This document shows, piece after piece, positions 1-8,570 of a stretch of DNA of 27,494 bases. The stretch is from a virus. The stretch covers positions 1 to 27,494 of the IMG/VR virus record IMGVR_UViG_3300042924_004742, one strand, 5' to 3'. Position 1 is the first letter of the stretch, and every line of letters starts with the position of its first letter. Below the pieces are notes generated by a model. The model was not told where the DNA came from, did no database searches, and was given only the letters and a program-made list of their open reading frames with translations. The translations under genes were made by a program, and so were the position numbers.

Positions 1-126
1 ATGAACAAGGCCGTATCTGCAAACATTCAGGAACTGACCCGGGCCAACCGGGAGAAGCCTGCAGGCAAGAAACGAAGCGAAAAACAAATCGCTGCTATCG
101 CATACTCCGCAGCAAGAAAGAAATGA
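1..126 (+). CDS. Small basic phage protein, 41 residues, possibly cut at its 5' end
   Basis: An open frame begins with ATG at the first base of the window and ends at TGA 124-126. Because it starts exactly at the edge, I cannot tell whether this ATG is the true start or an internal methionine. The product is lysine/arginine rich and ends with a segment of the type K-x-S-E-K-Q-I-A-A-I-A-Y-S followed by basic residues. Very small basic phage proteins with a similar 'KQ-x-x-A-I-A' helix are common from memory, but their function is not known to me. Its stop overlaps the start of the next gene in an ATGA arrangement, so the two are probably co-translated on a rightward transcript from outside the window. 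Function unknown. Confidence 0.55.
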   Translation: MNKAVSANIQELTRANREKPAGKKRSEKQIAAIAYSAARKK

Positions 127-737
127 CAATAGACGAAAACGCCAAACACTACTTAGTCCACGCATTGTGGATTGTGGTACTCCTTTTTAGCCTTCAGACC
201 TGTATGCAGGAGAGGGAAAGGAGAAAGGAAAAAGAAGCCTTTATTGAATCCATACAGGACAGCGTAGTACACTACAAGAAGATTGGGGACGAGGTGTACG
301 CCCAAAACGCTCTACGGAGCCTCACAATCAACGAACTCAAGGCAAGCAATGTCAAGGGTAAGGCAGAGGTAAAGAAGCTCTCTAAGAAGCTCTCTGAGGC
401 TCTAGCGTTTGTTGACGTTATGGTGGTCCATGATACGGTCCGATCGGTGATTACTCAAAGGGACACGATTCGTGATTCGTTCACCTACCAAGACTCTTGT
501 TTGGCCCTGTCGGTGGAAGGGGATAGCATCGCCTACAAGATGGCGCCATTGAGCCTTCAGCTGATTCAGCATCGCGATGGGGATTTAATCATTGCATCCG
601 CCAAGGTGGACGGATGCGGGGTTGTGACCAAGATATCCGGATTCTCCGTGGTACAGCCCAAGAAGAAGTGGTACGAAAATCCCGTACTACTGGGGATACT
701 CGGCTTTACAGCCGGAGCATTCGCTATTTCACGATAA
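123..737 (+). CDS. Membrane-anchored coiled-coil protein, possible spanin- or lysis-cassette-type protein
   Basis: The 204-residue product has a hydrophobic segment at about residues 12-27 (VHALWIVVLLFSLQT), then a highly charged, probably coiled-coil stretch (about 30-95). A beta-rich middle follows, and a second hydrophobic segment lies at the extreme C-terminus (about 187-202). A transmembrane anchor, an extended periplasmic region and a possible second anchor fit spanin-like or lysis-associated proteins of phages of Gram-negative hosts. It also resembles in outline the DUF6549-type proteins seen in Bacteroidota phages, a family named from memory. A cysteine lies at the end of the first hydrophobic segment, but the segment looks more like a plain anchor than a clear lipobox. 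The start overlaps the preceding stop by four bases (ATGA). The 3' end overlaps the convergent gene on the other strand by 14 bases. No endolysin is in the window, so the lysis role is inference. Confidence 0.6.
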   Translation: MTIDENAKHYLVHALWIVVLLFSLQTCMQERERRKEKEAFIESIQDSVVHYKKIGDEVYAQNALRSLTINELKASNVKGKAEVKKLSKKLSEALAFVDVMVVHDTVRSVITQRDTIRDSFTYQDSCLALSVEGDSIAYKMAPLSLQLIQHRDGDLIIASAKVDGCGVVTKISGFSVVQPKKKWYENPVLLGILGFTAGAFAISR

Positions 738-1005
738 CGAAAGAAAGGTCAACCTGGATGCCCAAGACGTGGGCTAATGCCATTACGTCTTTTTGTGACG
801 CATAATTCTTGTTACCTTTTTCAAAATAGGGTGTGCTCATGTACTTTTGTATCCTTTGGTAATCAAGTTCATTTTCAGAGCATACTTTTAATAAAGAGGA
901 TTGCTTTCTCTTTATTTGTAACTTGATTAGTTGCCTCAATCGGCTGTTGCTTCTAAGAACGCAGTACTTGAAAGAACTCAGTTCAATTGGATCATCATTT
1001 GTCAT
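724..1005 (-). CDS. Small helix-turn-helix-like protein (XRE-type, tentative)
   Basis: The 93-residue product has a basic N-terminal half. A helical part follows, with a possible recognition helix around L-D-Y-Q-R-I-Q-K-Y-M (about residues 48-57). It closes with a pattern like D-V-M-A-L-A-H-V-L-G-I-Q-V (about 73-85), which resembles the last helix of XRE/Cro-family DNA-binding domains ('lakaLGv'). This is pattern recognition, not a database match. The start ATG lies 11 bases inside the 3' end of the giant gene, so its translation is probably coupled to that gene and it is the last gene of the leftward late transcript. A regulator expressed at the end of the virion operon could act late or switch expression. 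It could equally be a non-regulatory small protein. Its 3' end overlaps the convergent plus-strand gene by 14 bases. Confidence 0.6.
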   Translation of the reverse strand: MTNDDPIELSSFKYCVLRSNSRLRQLIKLQIKRKQSSLLKVCSENELDYQRIQKYMSTPYFEKGNKNYASQKDVMALAHVLGIQVDLSFVIVK

Positions 1006-4000
1006 CCAAGAGATTTCTTACTTTTTCTATTTCTGACTCAGAAAGAATGTCGTTTCCGACATTTGCGCTGTCTAGCCTAATAATATAATTAGATCTTTCT
1101 TTAAGGCCATCAATGGAGTTTATTTTTTTGGCTATAGCTTTTACTTTTGACTCACTTGATAGCCTAGCGAAATCCAAGAACTCATCGGGTACCTGGCCCG
1201 TAAAATATCCCTTATTAAAGCTCTTTACTAAACCTTCATACTGATCTTGAGTCATAGAGTATTCTCTAGCCGCATAATCGGTGTATCGCTTAACCTTGTC
1301 CAAAGATTTGTCTCTTTCGGCACCGGTCTGTCTAGCGGCCCTAAAACCCAAGTCTTTCATCATAGAGTTTAACTCTTTTATGTTTGACTTTTGGATTTCA
1401 TTCTTTTCAATTTTTGTTTTAGGCTCAATTTTGCCCTTCAGTACCTGCTCTTGGTAGTGCTTCTCCGACCAAGACTTGTTGAATATGTCTGTAGCCCTAA
1501 GCATTCTTTCCATAGCATTGTAATCCCTTGTGGCCGCTTCTGCAAATTGGTCAAAAATCTCAAAGAGTCTAGCTAATGGTATGCCTGTCAATGCCGATCC
1601 AGCATTAGCAATTCCTCGCAATATTTCGCCTTCATCAAATGACTCAGCGGAATCCCCAAACTGACGAAACTTTATTGAAAGACCGGGAGCGCCTGCAGAT
1701 ATGTAATCAGATAGTTTTTCGACAGCCATATTAAATTTCTCCCTAGCTGATGCCTCATCGTATTTCTCTTGATCAAACGAGTCCGTGATAAATGGTTTTA
1801 TTCCAACGGCAAACATCAGGTTTCCTGGGACGCCAAAGCCTGAGAAAAACCCGCTCAACAACTCCGTGTAATACTTTGACTCTGACTCTTTTTGTCTTTT
1901 TGATTTCTTTAAGTCTTTGTCTTCATCGTCATCGCCAAAGCCAAGTGCCCCATAAACCAACTCGGGAGTTCTTGAAACAAGCGTGAATAGGGCCGTACTT
2001 ATGAGCCCAAATTGCAGCATAATGTAGGCATGTCTTGCGGGATCCCCTATGCCTTTTGATAACAATTGTGCAGAAAGGATTGCACCTCTCATCATCTGTT
2101 GGCTAGCCGTCTGGTAGCTCATAAGAAGTCTTAAAAGCGGATTTCTTTGAGCATTACTGATCAGCATGTTGTTCCCTGATTGTTGCGACGCGTTTGTTGC
2201 CTTATAAAGTTCAAAGCTGGCATCATTTTGAGCTGCTATTCTTGCGCTGCTTTCATCCATCGTCTTTATGTATTCCTTATACCTTTCGTTCTTAATAGAA
2301 TCATAAAGAGGTCCTCCACCGATAACAATTGACAAAAAGTCAAAAACCGCCGTTGGAGTGTATCCTATTTTGAGCATTTTGTCAACTAATGAGAAAACGT
2401 CAATTTGCCCATCTTTCGTCCTTCTCTCTAGTTCTCTTGCGTCAATGCTGAATATTCTACCTCCGAATCTCTCCTTGACCCACGACATACTTTGGATTTC
2501 TTTTGTCGTAGAAATCCAATTCATTGATTTAACTGAACTGAGATATTTGCCAATACTTGGAGCTAATGGAGCAAAATTCAGCGTGGCAATAGGTTGGAAA
2601 AGAGCGGCCCTTGTGTTAAACCACATCTGACCTAATACGGATCTGTTCACCCAATTAGCAACTCCTTCACCAATAATCTTTGCTTCTATCTTTGAACTCT
2701 TATTTGTGACGACTCTTTGTACATTTGACTTTATTGAATCGGCGCCGGCTTCTCCATATTTGTTTTTTATCAATGTCATCTGCTCTTTGCCAAACATAGC
2801 CTTAGCATTATTCAACAGGGGCATTCTGGTGACCATATCGATCATTCCATCCATGTAGTTGTTATACTTGTACGCCACATTTGAGAAAACAATTTGCCCT
2901 CCATCTCCCCTTGAGATAACATTGTTTGACATTACCGACATCACCCCGTCCTTATTTGGTGAGCTAAGAACATCAATAGACTCATCAATCATTGCATCAT
3001 CGCCGACTATTGACAGCGGAGAATACGGTATAGACTGAGGTATGTTGTTTGAATAAACCTTATTAAGGATTTCTATAGCCCTTGCGTTTTCATCCGGATT
3101 CTTTGAGAAAGAAGAGTTTTTGTTGTACTGCTTAGGATCAAATGAAATCGTGCTATATCCGTAATTTGTTAAGGTAGGCAATATCTGTTCATTTAGAAAA
3201 TCTTGGTATGCTTGAGTGATCTCGCTTACGGCCCTCATTAATCCTTCATCATTTAACACATAGTCAATGATGCTATCTATATCTTCCTTGTTGTAGTTGA
3301 CGAGCCCTTCTCCACCTGCCCTAACTATAGCATCCGGATCCCTAAGCATCATGAATGTGTCTATTATTTGCCCAATAGTCAGCCCATCTTCGTTCGTTCC
3401 TTCTGCATACACATCTCCTATCCTTAGGACAATTGACTTTACCTTTTTGGAAATATCAATGTTAAAGCCGGCATTCTTTAGTTTTTCGGATATTTTATCA
3501 AATCTGCCGATTTGTTGCTTTAATTCATCTCTGCTGAAATCGGCTTTCCAAATCAAGTCAATAAAGTTCTTCTCAAAGAAATCGTAAGATTCATCGTTGT
3601 TGGAAAATACGGCAACTATATTCCTTGTGTCAAAAAGATGATCAAACTTCAGTTTACTTGTAAATTTTCCAAGTCTCCCTAAAAGACTTTTGTTTCGCAA
3701 GGTATTCCGATTTGTGTCTATAGCGATTACGGAGTACGAATTGCTTTCAAAAAAGTCTTTCCATTCAGATATGTTTTTCCTATCTACCTCTTGAATCTGT
3801 CCGCTTTCGTTATCAATAATATAAAAGGCAACACCCGGCCTTTTTGACTTCTCTTCGGCCGACTTGTAATCATTGACCTTTTCCGATGTCCCCAAAGAAT
3901 TTGATATAGCTATTATTGATCGTTCCTTTAAGGACTTATTGTGGTTACTCAATATCTTGTTTGTAGCAGACTGAGATCTAGCACCAGACTTAAATATTGA

Positions 4001-7000
4001 GTTTATCTCGTTGTATAGTGCCTTTAATTCCTTGCCATCCATTTGGCTTAGGCTTTCGTCATTAAAGATTTCAGAATAAAGCTTCAACTCAGATATTGAC
4101 TCATTCGTGAGTTTTGCCTTTGCCAATATACCCGATTTTGCTTTTGACCAACTGGATGGATTTAGCCTAAGTTTTATTTTTTCAATGATGCTATTCCTAG
4201 CTTCTTCAACATCTTTGGCTAATAGTTTTTCCTTTTGAGTCAAAGCTTTCTCAAGTTTCTTTTCAAGTCCTTGAGCCTTTTTATACAAATCAGGATACCT
4301 ATCTATTATGGCCAAGTTGAATTCGTCTTTGAAAAACCTACTCGCGTACTTAGAAAATTGCGGTCCGTTTTCTGCAAAGTACGGCTTAATCATTCCTAGA
4401 GCCGTGCTAGCCCTCGTGACTCCGTTATTGATTAATGCAGAAATTAGTTCTCCAACATCTTCGGTAAACTTTTTAAATCTTTCTGCATCCTGCTCAGGCA
4501 GATTTGCTATACCGAGCCCTCTGCTTTCGCCTCCTTTAACCCAATTAGATAAAGACTTTGCCGCTTTTTGAGCGGAAGATTTTACGCTTTTTGCCTGCGT
4601 ATCCGGCTGAGTTGTTGGCTTTTCTGCTTTTTCTTGCTGTTGTTCTCCGGCCAACAAGTCTTCTACTGCTTTGACCAATTCGGGGTTTGATCCGTCTTTC
4701 TTGGCTTTGTGGTAGGCTTCGGCCATTTTACTTGAATCACTAAAAGAGCTTGGAAGTTCCGTTATTGGGATTTCATTATCAGATATGTTTTCTATAATAG
4801 AGCTATCTATGACTATCAGTTCGTTCCTTGTGTCACTAGCAAAATCTTCTCTTAACAATATCCCCTTTACACCTTTCGATTTTAATTTATTTAATTGCTC
4901 TTGAGTAAGTGTTTGTCCCCTATTTGGCAAATTGTTTTTTTCCAGATAGTCAGCAAAAGAGGCAACGTCGTCAAAATAAACAAGCCCCTCGTTTTTTATT
5001 GAAACATATAGCGCATGTTTTTTTTCTCGTCCAAATCTATCATTAGCGCTCCAATCATCGCTACTGAAGTAAACACCAGGAATTGGAGAGTCTATTGATG
5101 ACTGTTTCTCATCAAACCCGTTTTTAAGTATACTTCTTTTGTCATTTTCGTTCCTAGCCAAATGAACGGACTTTATTGTTTTGGGCAGAAATGGTATAGC
5201 TGATGGGATAGATATATTGCCTCTTTTGTCTCCGCGTTGTGCTAAATTTATTATGTCAAGAATTTTACTAACCGCCCTATATCCCTCTTCTCCATTGACA
5301 ATTTCGTCAACAAAAGTTACAGTATCATCCTCTTTTGCCGCTTCCAAAGCCTTAGCCGTACTCTCCACGTCTTTTAATACGTCCGGCTGAGTTGTTGGCT
5401 TTTCTTGAACTGGCTTTTTTGCGGTAGGAGGAGCCTGAGCTCCTCCCTCTACCGCCGGAGTTACTTGCCCTTCTTGGCGCCCTTCTTCTTGAGGAAGGCG
5501 GGGAGGGGTTTCTCCTTCATCACCTCTTTCTTGGGTGACATTGGTTTCTTGCCGTACATCTTGTTCGGTTTGAGGTTGAACTCCGGCAGCTTCGGGTGCC
5601 GTTCCCGTTTCCCTGAGATTAGGGAAAATCTTTTTCACTTGTTCCACAGGAACAACGCGCTGTATCGTTCGTATGAAAGCACCTTCAGGTACTGTGCCTA
5701 TTTGCCTTTGAGATTCTGCAATAGCAATATCCAACGCTAAATCATTCCAGCCCATTGTTTCACCCTGAGTAGACTTTGCCCCGGGGGCGAAAGCGTTGTC
5801 AAGTTGTATCTCTTCGCCGGTATTTGCGTCACGCAATATGACGCCCATAAACCTTCCCGCATCGTCAAAGACCGAAGACACATACTCCATATTCGAAAAC
5901 GGAGTGCTTTTTGATTCTTCTTCCGAAACGACTTGTTGACTTTCTGGAGAAGAAAGTAACTTACCGCTAAAAGATTTTGGCGCTAATTGGTATACTAGAC
6001 CGCTTCTTGATTGGGTGATTGGGACTCTTCTGAGGACAACAATTCGTTTCTCTCCTGTTTTGGGGTCTGTGATTGTTGCTCCGTGGAATCTTTCTGCTGA
6101 GATTTTTTGCGGTAGCCCTGGTTTAGCAGCTCTGACAACACCTTTAACCTCGATTCCTTGTCCAGCTTGTTCAGTAATAGTAGTTGTTGCGAATTCATAG
6201 TTTAGTAGGTTGTCAATTTGTGACTCAATTAAATCGGAAAGGGTTTGCCTTTCTGTTTCAGAAAGGCTTTCGGACTCTAAGATACGGCTTTGTTCGTCAA
6301 TCATCTGCTCGGCTACAGCCTCAATCTCAGCCATATCAATTTCTTCGGCGTTGGTCATTCGCTGCACTAAGGGTGCAATGATAGGCTCAATCCTTTCAGA
6401 AACGGCGTTTAAGACATTTTGGTCTGATTCCGGTATCTGTAGCTCAATAGTCGGAAAGGCTTCTTCAGGAGCTTCTGTGACTGCTGGACGAGACATTTCT
6501 GCCTCGCTAAATATAGACGAGATCTCTTGGTTTATTTTGTCTATCTTGGCGGTATTCCTCTCACGTATTGCTTGAGGTGTATTCTTGTCCATCTTTGAAT
6601 TGATTGACTCAATTTCAAGCATTTTATCGGCAACCTTCCTGGCAGAAACATCATCAATGTCTTCTGGTATTTGACTGTATATGTTGCCAATCAAGGAAAG
6701 CCTATCAACATTCTTTTTGTACTGAGAGTCTTTGAACTTATCCTTGTTTTGCTCAAACAGATCAAGAGTCACTTCAACCTTGTTATTTCTTGCCACATTA
6801 TGGAACAAGTCTTCTTTAAGCCTTGATCCCGAATAAGCAAAGCCCACACCCCCCAATGGAGCCACGGCAACAAGCGTATTTACGGCTATACCAGCATAAT
6901 CCTCAAGGCTCTTCTCTTCAAATTGGGGTTGTCCTTTTAATTCAGGGAACTGATTCGTGATGGATGCATTAATGGACTCTTGAACGCCCTGGTCTAATAG

Positions 7001-8569
7001 CTCTTCTGCTACCTCAACTCCTGATGTTAACCCAAACGCCTTTATGCCTTGAGTACCGGCCTTTATCGCGAAATCAAGACTTTTCCCGGATGCTAATGCT
7101 TTCACGGCATTTTCAGAAAACGCTTTACTCATTCCGTTTTTGAAAAACCTGTTTATCGGAATGGCGTTCTCAATAAGGCCAGTCTTTGCGGCTCCAACCG
7201 CAGAAAGGATAGCCCTTGTCTGTGGGTCTATCTTTGCGCCAGCCTGCAACGCAGCCTGATCTATTTCCGCAGAATATTCATCATAAGTAAGTGCCGCTGT
7301 TCCAATTGCTCCAACCGCTAATTGACCAAGCCTACCGTAAGGTGTTGCAGCAGCAACAATAGACGGAATCATATTTAATCCTTGCTCAAATACAAAGCCC
7401 AAAGTGTTTGCAGACAACAACCCTCCTTCAACGAATTGACCGGTCTTTGGGTCATAGGGAGCCTTAAAAAGCGCAAGTCGTGGGTCCTTAGTTGCCAACA
7501 GGTTGTCCGTCAGGTATGACTTCATCTTATCCGCAATATCTGTTGCACCTAGTGCTCCGGCAAAATCGGAAAGTAAGTATCCGCCACCTCCAACAAGCCT
7601 TGAAGCAGCCAATATCGCTTTACCAAAGAAGTTAGTTTCATCCAGCTCTTTTGCCTGCTGTAGAACTCTTTCATTAATTTCCGCTAATCGCCCTTGCGCC
7701 TCTGGTATTCCATACTTTTTAACAGACTGCTCGTAGCCTGCATAACTTCTTTCAAAGTCGCCAAATTTTGCGTCAAAATCAGCCTGCAACTGATTAGCAA
7801 GTTCAGCGTATTGGTTGTACTCATCTTGAAGATCCATAGCGCCGTACCAATTGGCCTTGCTAATTGTGGAATTGATCTCGTCAATGGCGGCATTTCTTTC
7901 ATTTGCAAACTCGGGGTTTGATAAAGAGGCTTTTATGTCATCAAAAGAAAGAGGAGCGTCCGGATAATTCTCATTATAGTCATCAGCAGCAAATGCTTCG
8001 CTAGCAAATAGCGAGTTTGCTAGTATATTCCCTTTTCCAAAATCGGACTCGGAGCCAACAGCTCCTTCTTTGGCTATATTTTTGTAGTAATCCTCAATTG
8101 ATTTTAGATCCTTTTTCCCTGCCGTGAAATCAAGTATATTTCTTCCTTCTATTGTATTTGAGAACTTTGTTGGAAGTATTTCTACGCCTCTGCTCAAAAC
8201 TGGTTCGCTGTCAACTTGAACAAACGGACTCTCTAAACTTGACTCATCAATTTCGGGTCTTGCTGGTTGAACCATTTCCCCTCCTTGAAAACCAAACTGC
8301 TGAGGAATAAACGGAACTTCAACTCCGCCTCTTTCTCGCTGAAAAGCGACCCTTGTCCTTGGCAATGGAGGAGCAGACTTTAAGTCCTCTATTAAATTTC
8401 CTGTCCTTTTTGTCGGAGGAGATTCTACATTAAACTCTATTAGGTCTGCTTTATCCGGGTTGTCATTAACCCAGTTTTGGGCTAGCGTTAAGTCATCCAA
8501 ATTAGCGACATCATTTCCAAAATCCTGCCGTAATGCAGCAGCGAGTTCTTTGTATTTTATTTTTGGCAC
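995..8569 (-). CDS. Giant polyvalent internal virion (ejection) protein with an ADP-ribosyltransferase-like segment
   Basis: At 2524 residues this is the largest gene here. The start is GTG at 8567-8569, one base after the stop of the upstream gene; the frame has no ATG or GTG between it and the stop at 8600-8602. Visible regions are: a hydrophobic Ala/Gly-rich helical region (about 320-600); a disordered Pro/Gln/Glu-rich linker (about 990-1065); a segment resembling ADP-ribosyltransferase folds of polyvalent proteins (about 1130-1255, candidate H1136, Y1167, E1250); long coiled-coil stretches (about 1320-1500); and a C-terminal region (about 1965-2260) resembling LPD38-type polyvalent domains. 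That last region includes a hydrophobic segment near 2185-2215 followed by an acidic cluster. Proteins like this sit in phage heads and enter the host with the DNA. It follows three smaller ejection-type genes, which supports that role. I saw no RNA polymerase or lysozyme motif. Domain names are from memory; the internal virion role is inference from size and position. Confidence 0.8.
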   Translation of the reverse strand: MPKIKYKELAAALRQDFGNDVANLDDLTLAQNWVNDNPDKADLIEFNVESPPTKRTGNLIEDLKSAPPLPRTRVAFQRERGGVEVPFIPQQFGFQGGEMVQPARPEIDESSLESPFVQVDSEPVLSRGVEILPTKFSNTIEGRNILDFTAGKKDLKSIEDYYKNIAKEGAVGSESDFGKGNILANSLFASEAFAADDYNENYPDAPLSFDDIKASLSNPEFANERNAAIDEINSTISKANWYGAMDLQDEYNQYAELANQLQADFDAKFGDFERSYAGYEQSVKKYGIPEAQGRLAEINERVLQQAKELDETNFFGKAILAASRLVGGGGYLLSDFAGALGATDIADKMKSYLTDNLLATKDPRLALFKAPYDPKTGQFVEGGLLSANTLGFVFEQGLNMIPSIVAAATPYGRLGQLAVGAIGTAALTYDEYSAEIDQAALQAGAKIDPQTRAILSAVGAAKTGLIENAIPINRFFKNGMSKAFSENAVKALASGKSLDFAIKAGTQGIKAFGLTSGVEVAEELLDQGVQESINASITNQFPELKGQPQFEEKSLEDYAGIAVNTLVAVAPLGGVGFAYSGSRLKEDLFHNVARNNKVEVTLDLFEQNKDKFKDSQYKKNVDRLSLIGNIYSQIPEDIDDVSARKVADKMLEIESINSKMDKNTPQAIRERNTAKIDKINQEISSIFSEAEMSRPAVTEAPEEAFPTIELQIPESDQNVLNAVSERIEPIIAPLVQRMTNAEEIDMAEIEAVAEQMIDEQSRILESESLSETERQTLSDLIESQIDNLLNYEFATTTITEQAGQGIEVKGVVRAAKPGLPQKISAERFHGATITDPKTGEKRIVVLRRVPITQSRSGLVYQLAPKSFSGKLLSSPESQQVVSEEESKSTPFSNMEYVSSVFDDAGRFMGVILRDANTGEEIQLDNAFAPGAKSTQGETMGWNDLALDIAIAESQRQIGTVPEGAFIRTIQRVVPVEQVKKIFPNLRETGTAPEAAGVQPQTEQDVRQETNVTQERGDEGETPPRLPQEEGRQEGQVTPAVEGGAQAPPTAKKPVQEKPTTQPDVLKDVESTAKALEAAKEDDTVTFVDEIVNGEEGYRAVSKILDIINLAQRGDKRGNISIPSAIPFLPKTIKSVHLARNENDKRSILKNGFDEKQSSIDSPIPGVYFSSDDWSANDRFGREKKHALYVSIKNEGLVYFDDVASFADYLEKNNLPNRGQTLTQEQLNKLKSKGVKGILLREDFASDTRNELIVIDSSIIENISDNEIPITELPSSFSDSSKMAEAYHKAKKDGSNPELVKAVEDLLAGEQQQEKAEKPTTQPDTQAKSVKSSAQKAAKSLSNWVKGGESRGLGIANLPEQDAERFKKFTEDVGELISALINNGVTRASTALGMIKPYFAENGPQFSKYASRFFKDEFNLAIIDRYPDLYKKAQGLEKKLEKALTQKEKLLAKDVEEARNSIIEKIKLRLNPSSWSKAKSGILAKAKLTNESISELKLYSEIFNDESLSQMDGKELKALYNEINSIFKSGARSQSATNKILSNHNKSLKERSIIAISNSLGTSEKVNDYKSAEEKSKRPGVAFYIIDNESGQIQEVDRKNISEWKDFFESNSYSVIAIDTNRNTLRNKSLLGRLGKFTSKLKFDHLFDTRNIVAVFSNNDESYDFFEKNFIDLIWKADFSRDELKQQIGRFDKISEKLKNAGFNIDISKKVKSIVLRIGDVYAEGTNEDGLTIGQIIDTFMMLRDPDAIVRAGGEGLVNYNKEDIDSIIDYVLNDEGLMRAVSEITQAYQDFLNEQILPTLTNYGYSTISFDPKQYNKNSSFSKNPDENARAIEILNKVYSNNIPQSIPYSPLSIVGDDAMIDESIDVLSSPNKDGVMSVMSNNVISRGDGGQIVFSNVAYKYNNYMDGMIDMVTRMPLLNNAKAMFGKEQMTLIKNKYGEAGADSIKSNVQRVVTNKSSKIEAKIIGEGVANWVNRSVLGQMWFNTRAALFQPIATLNFAPLAPSIGKYLSSVKSMNWISTTKEIQSMSWVKERFGGRIFSIDARELERRTKDGQIDVFSLVDKMLKIGYTPTAVFDFLSIVIGGGPLYDSIKNERYKEYIKTMDESSARIAAQNDASFELYKATNASQQSGNNMLISNAQRNPLLRLLMSYQTASQQMMRGAILSAQLLSKGIGDPARHAYIMLQFGLISTALFTLVSRTPELVYGALGFGDDDEDKDLKKSKRQKESESKYYTELLSGFFSGFGVPGNLMFAVGIKPFITDSFDQEKYDEASAREKFNMAVEKLSDYISAGAPGLSIKFRQFGDSAESFDEGEILRGIANAGSALTGIPLARLFEIFDQFAEAATRDYNAMERMLRATDIFNKSWSEKHYQEQVLKGKIEPKTKIEKNEIQKSNIKELNSMMKDLGFRAARQTGAERDKSLDKVKRYTDYAAREYSMTQDQYEGLVKSFNKGYFTGQVPDEFLDFARLSSESKVKAIAKKINSIDGLKERSNYIIRLDSANVGNDILSESEIEKVRNLLDDK
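4602..4625. repeat. 24-base perfect direct repeat, copy A (inside the giant gene)
   Basis: The plus-strand sequence begins tccggctgagttgttggct and ends ttct. It is identical to the copy at 5382-5405. On the coding (minus) strand it encodes the peptide E-K-P-T-T-Q-P-D at about residues 1315-1322. The match stops on both sides after exactly 24 bases. This copy lies on the C-terminal side of the ADP-ribosyltransferase-like segment. Confidence 0.9.
5382..5405. repeat. 24-base perfect direct repeat, copy B (inside the giant gene)
   Basis: This is identical to 4602-4625 and lies 780 bases away, which is exactly 260 codons, so both copies are read in the same frame and encode E-K-P-T-T-Q-P-D (about residues 1055-1062). 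It lies on the N-terminal side of the ADP-ribosyltransferase-like segment, at the end of the Pro/Gln/Glu-rich linker. Recombination between the copies would remove the segment without breaking the reading frame. Confidence 0.9.
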
Positions 8570-8570
8570 C

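Noticed and set aside
760-774. Hairpin GCCCA-AGACG-TGGGC near the convergent gene ends
   Set aside because: The stem is only five base pairs, lies inside the HTH-like gene and has no T-tract on either side, so it is not a convincing terminator.
6015-6575. Overlapping plus-strand open frames within the giant gene
   Set aside because: They lie in the middle of a continuous 2524-codon frame, have no ribosome-binding signal or domain pattern and look like shadows.
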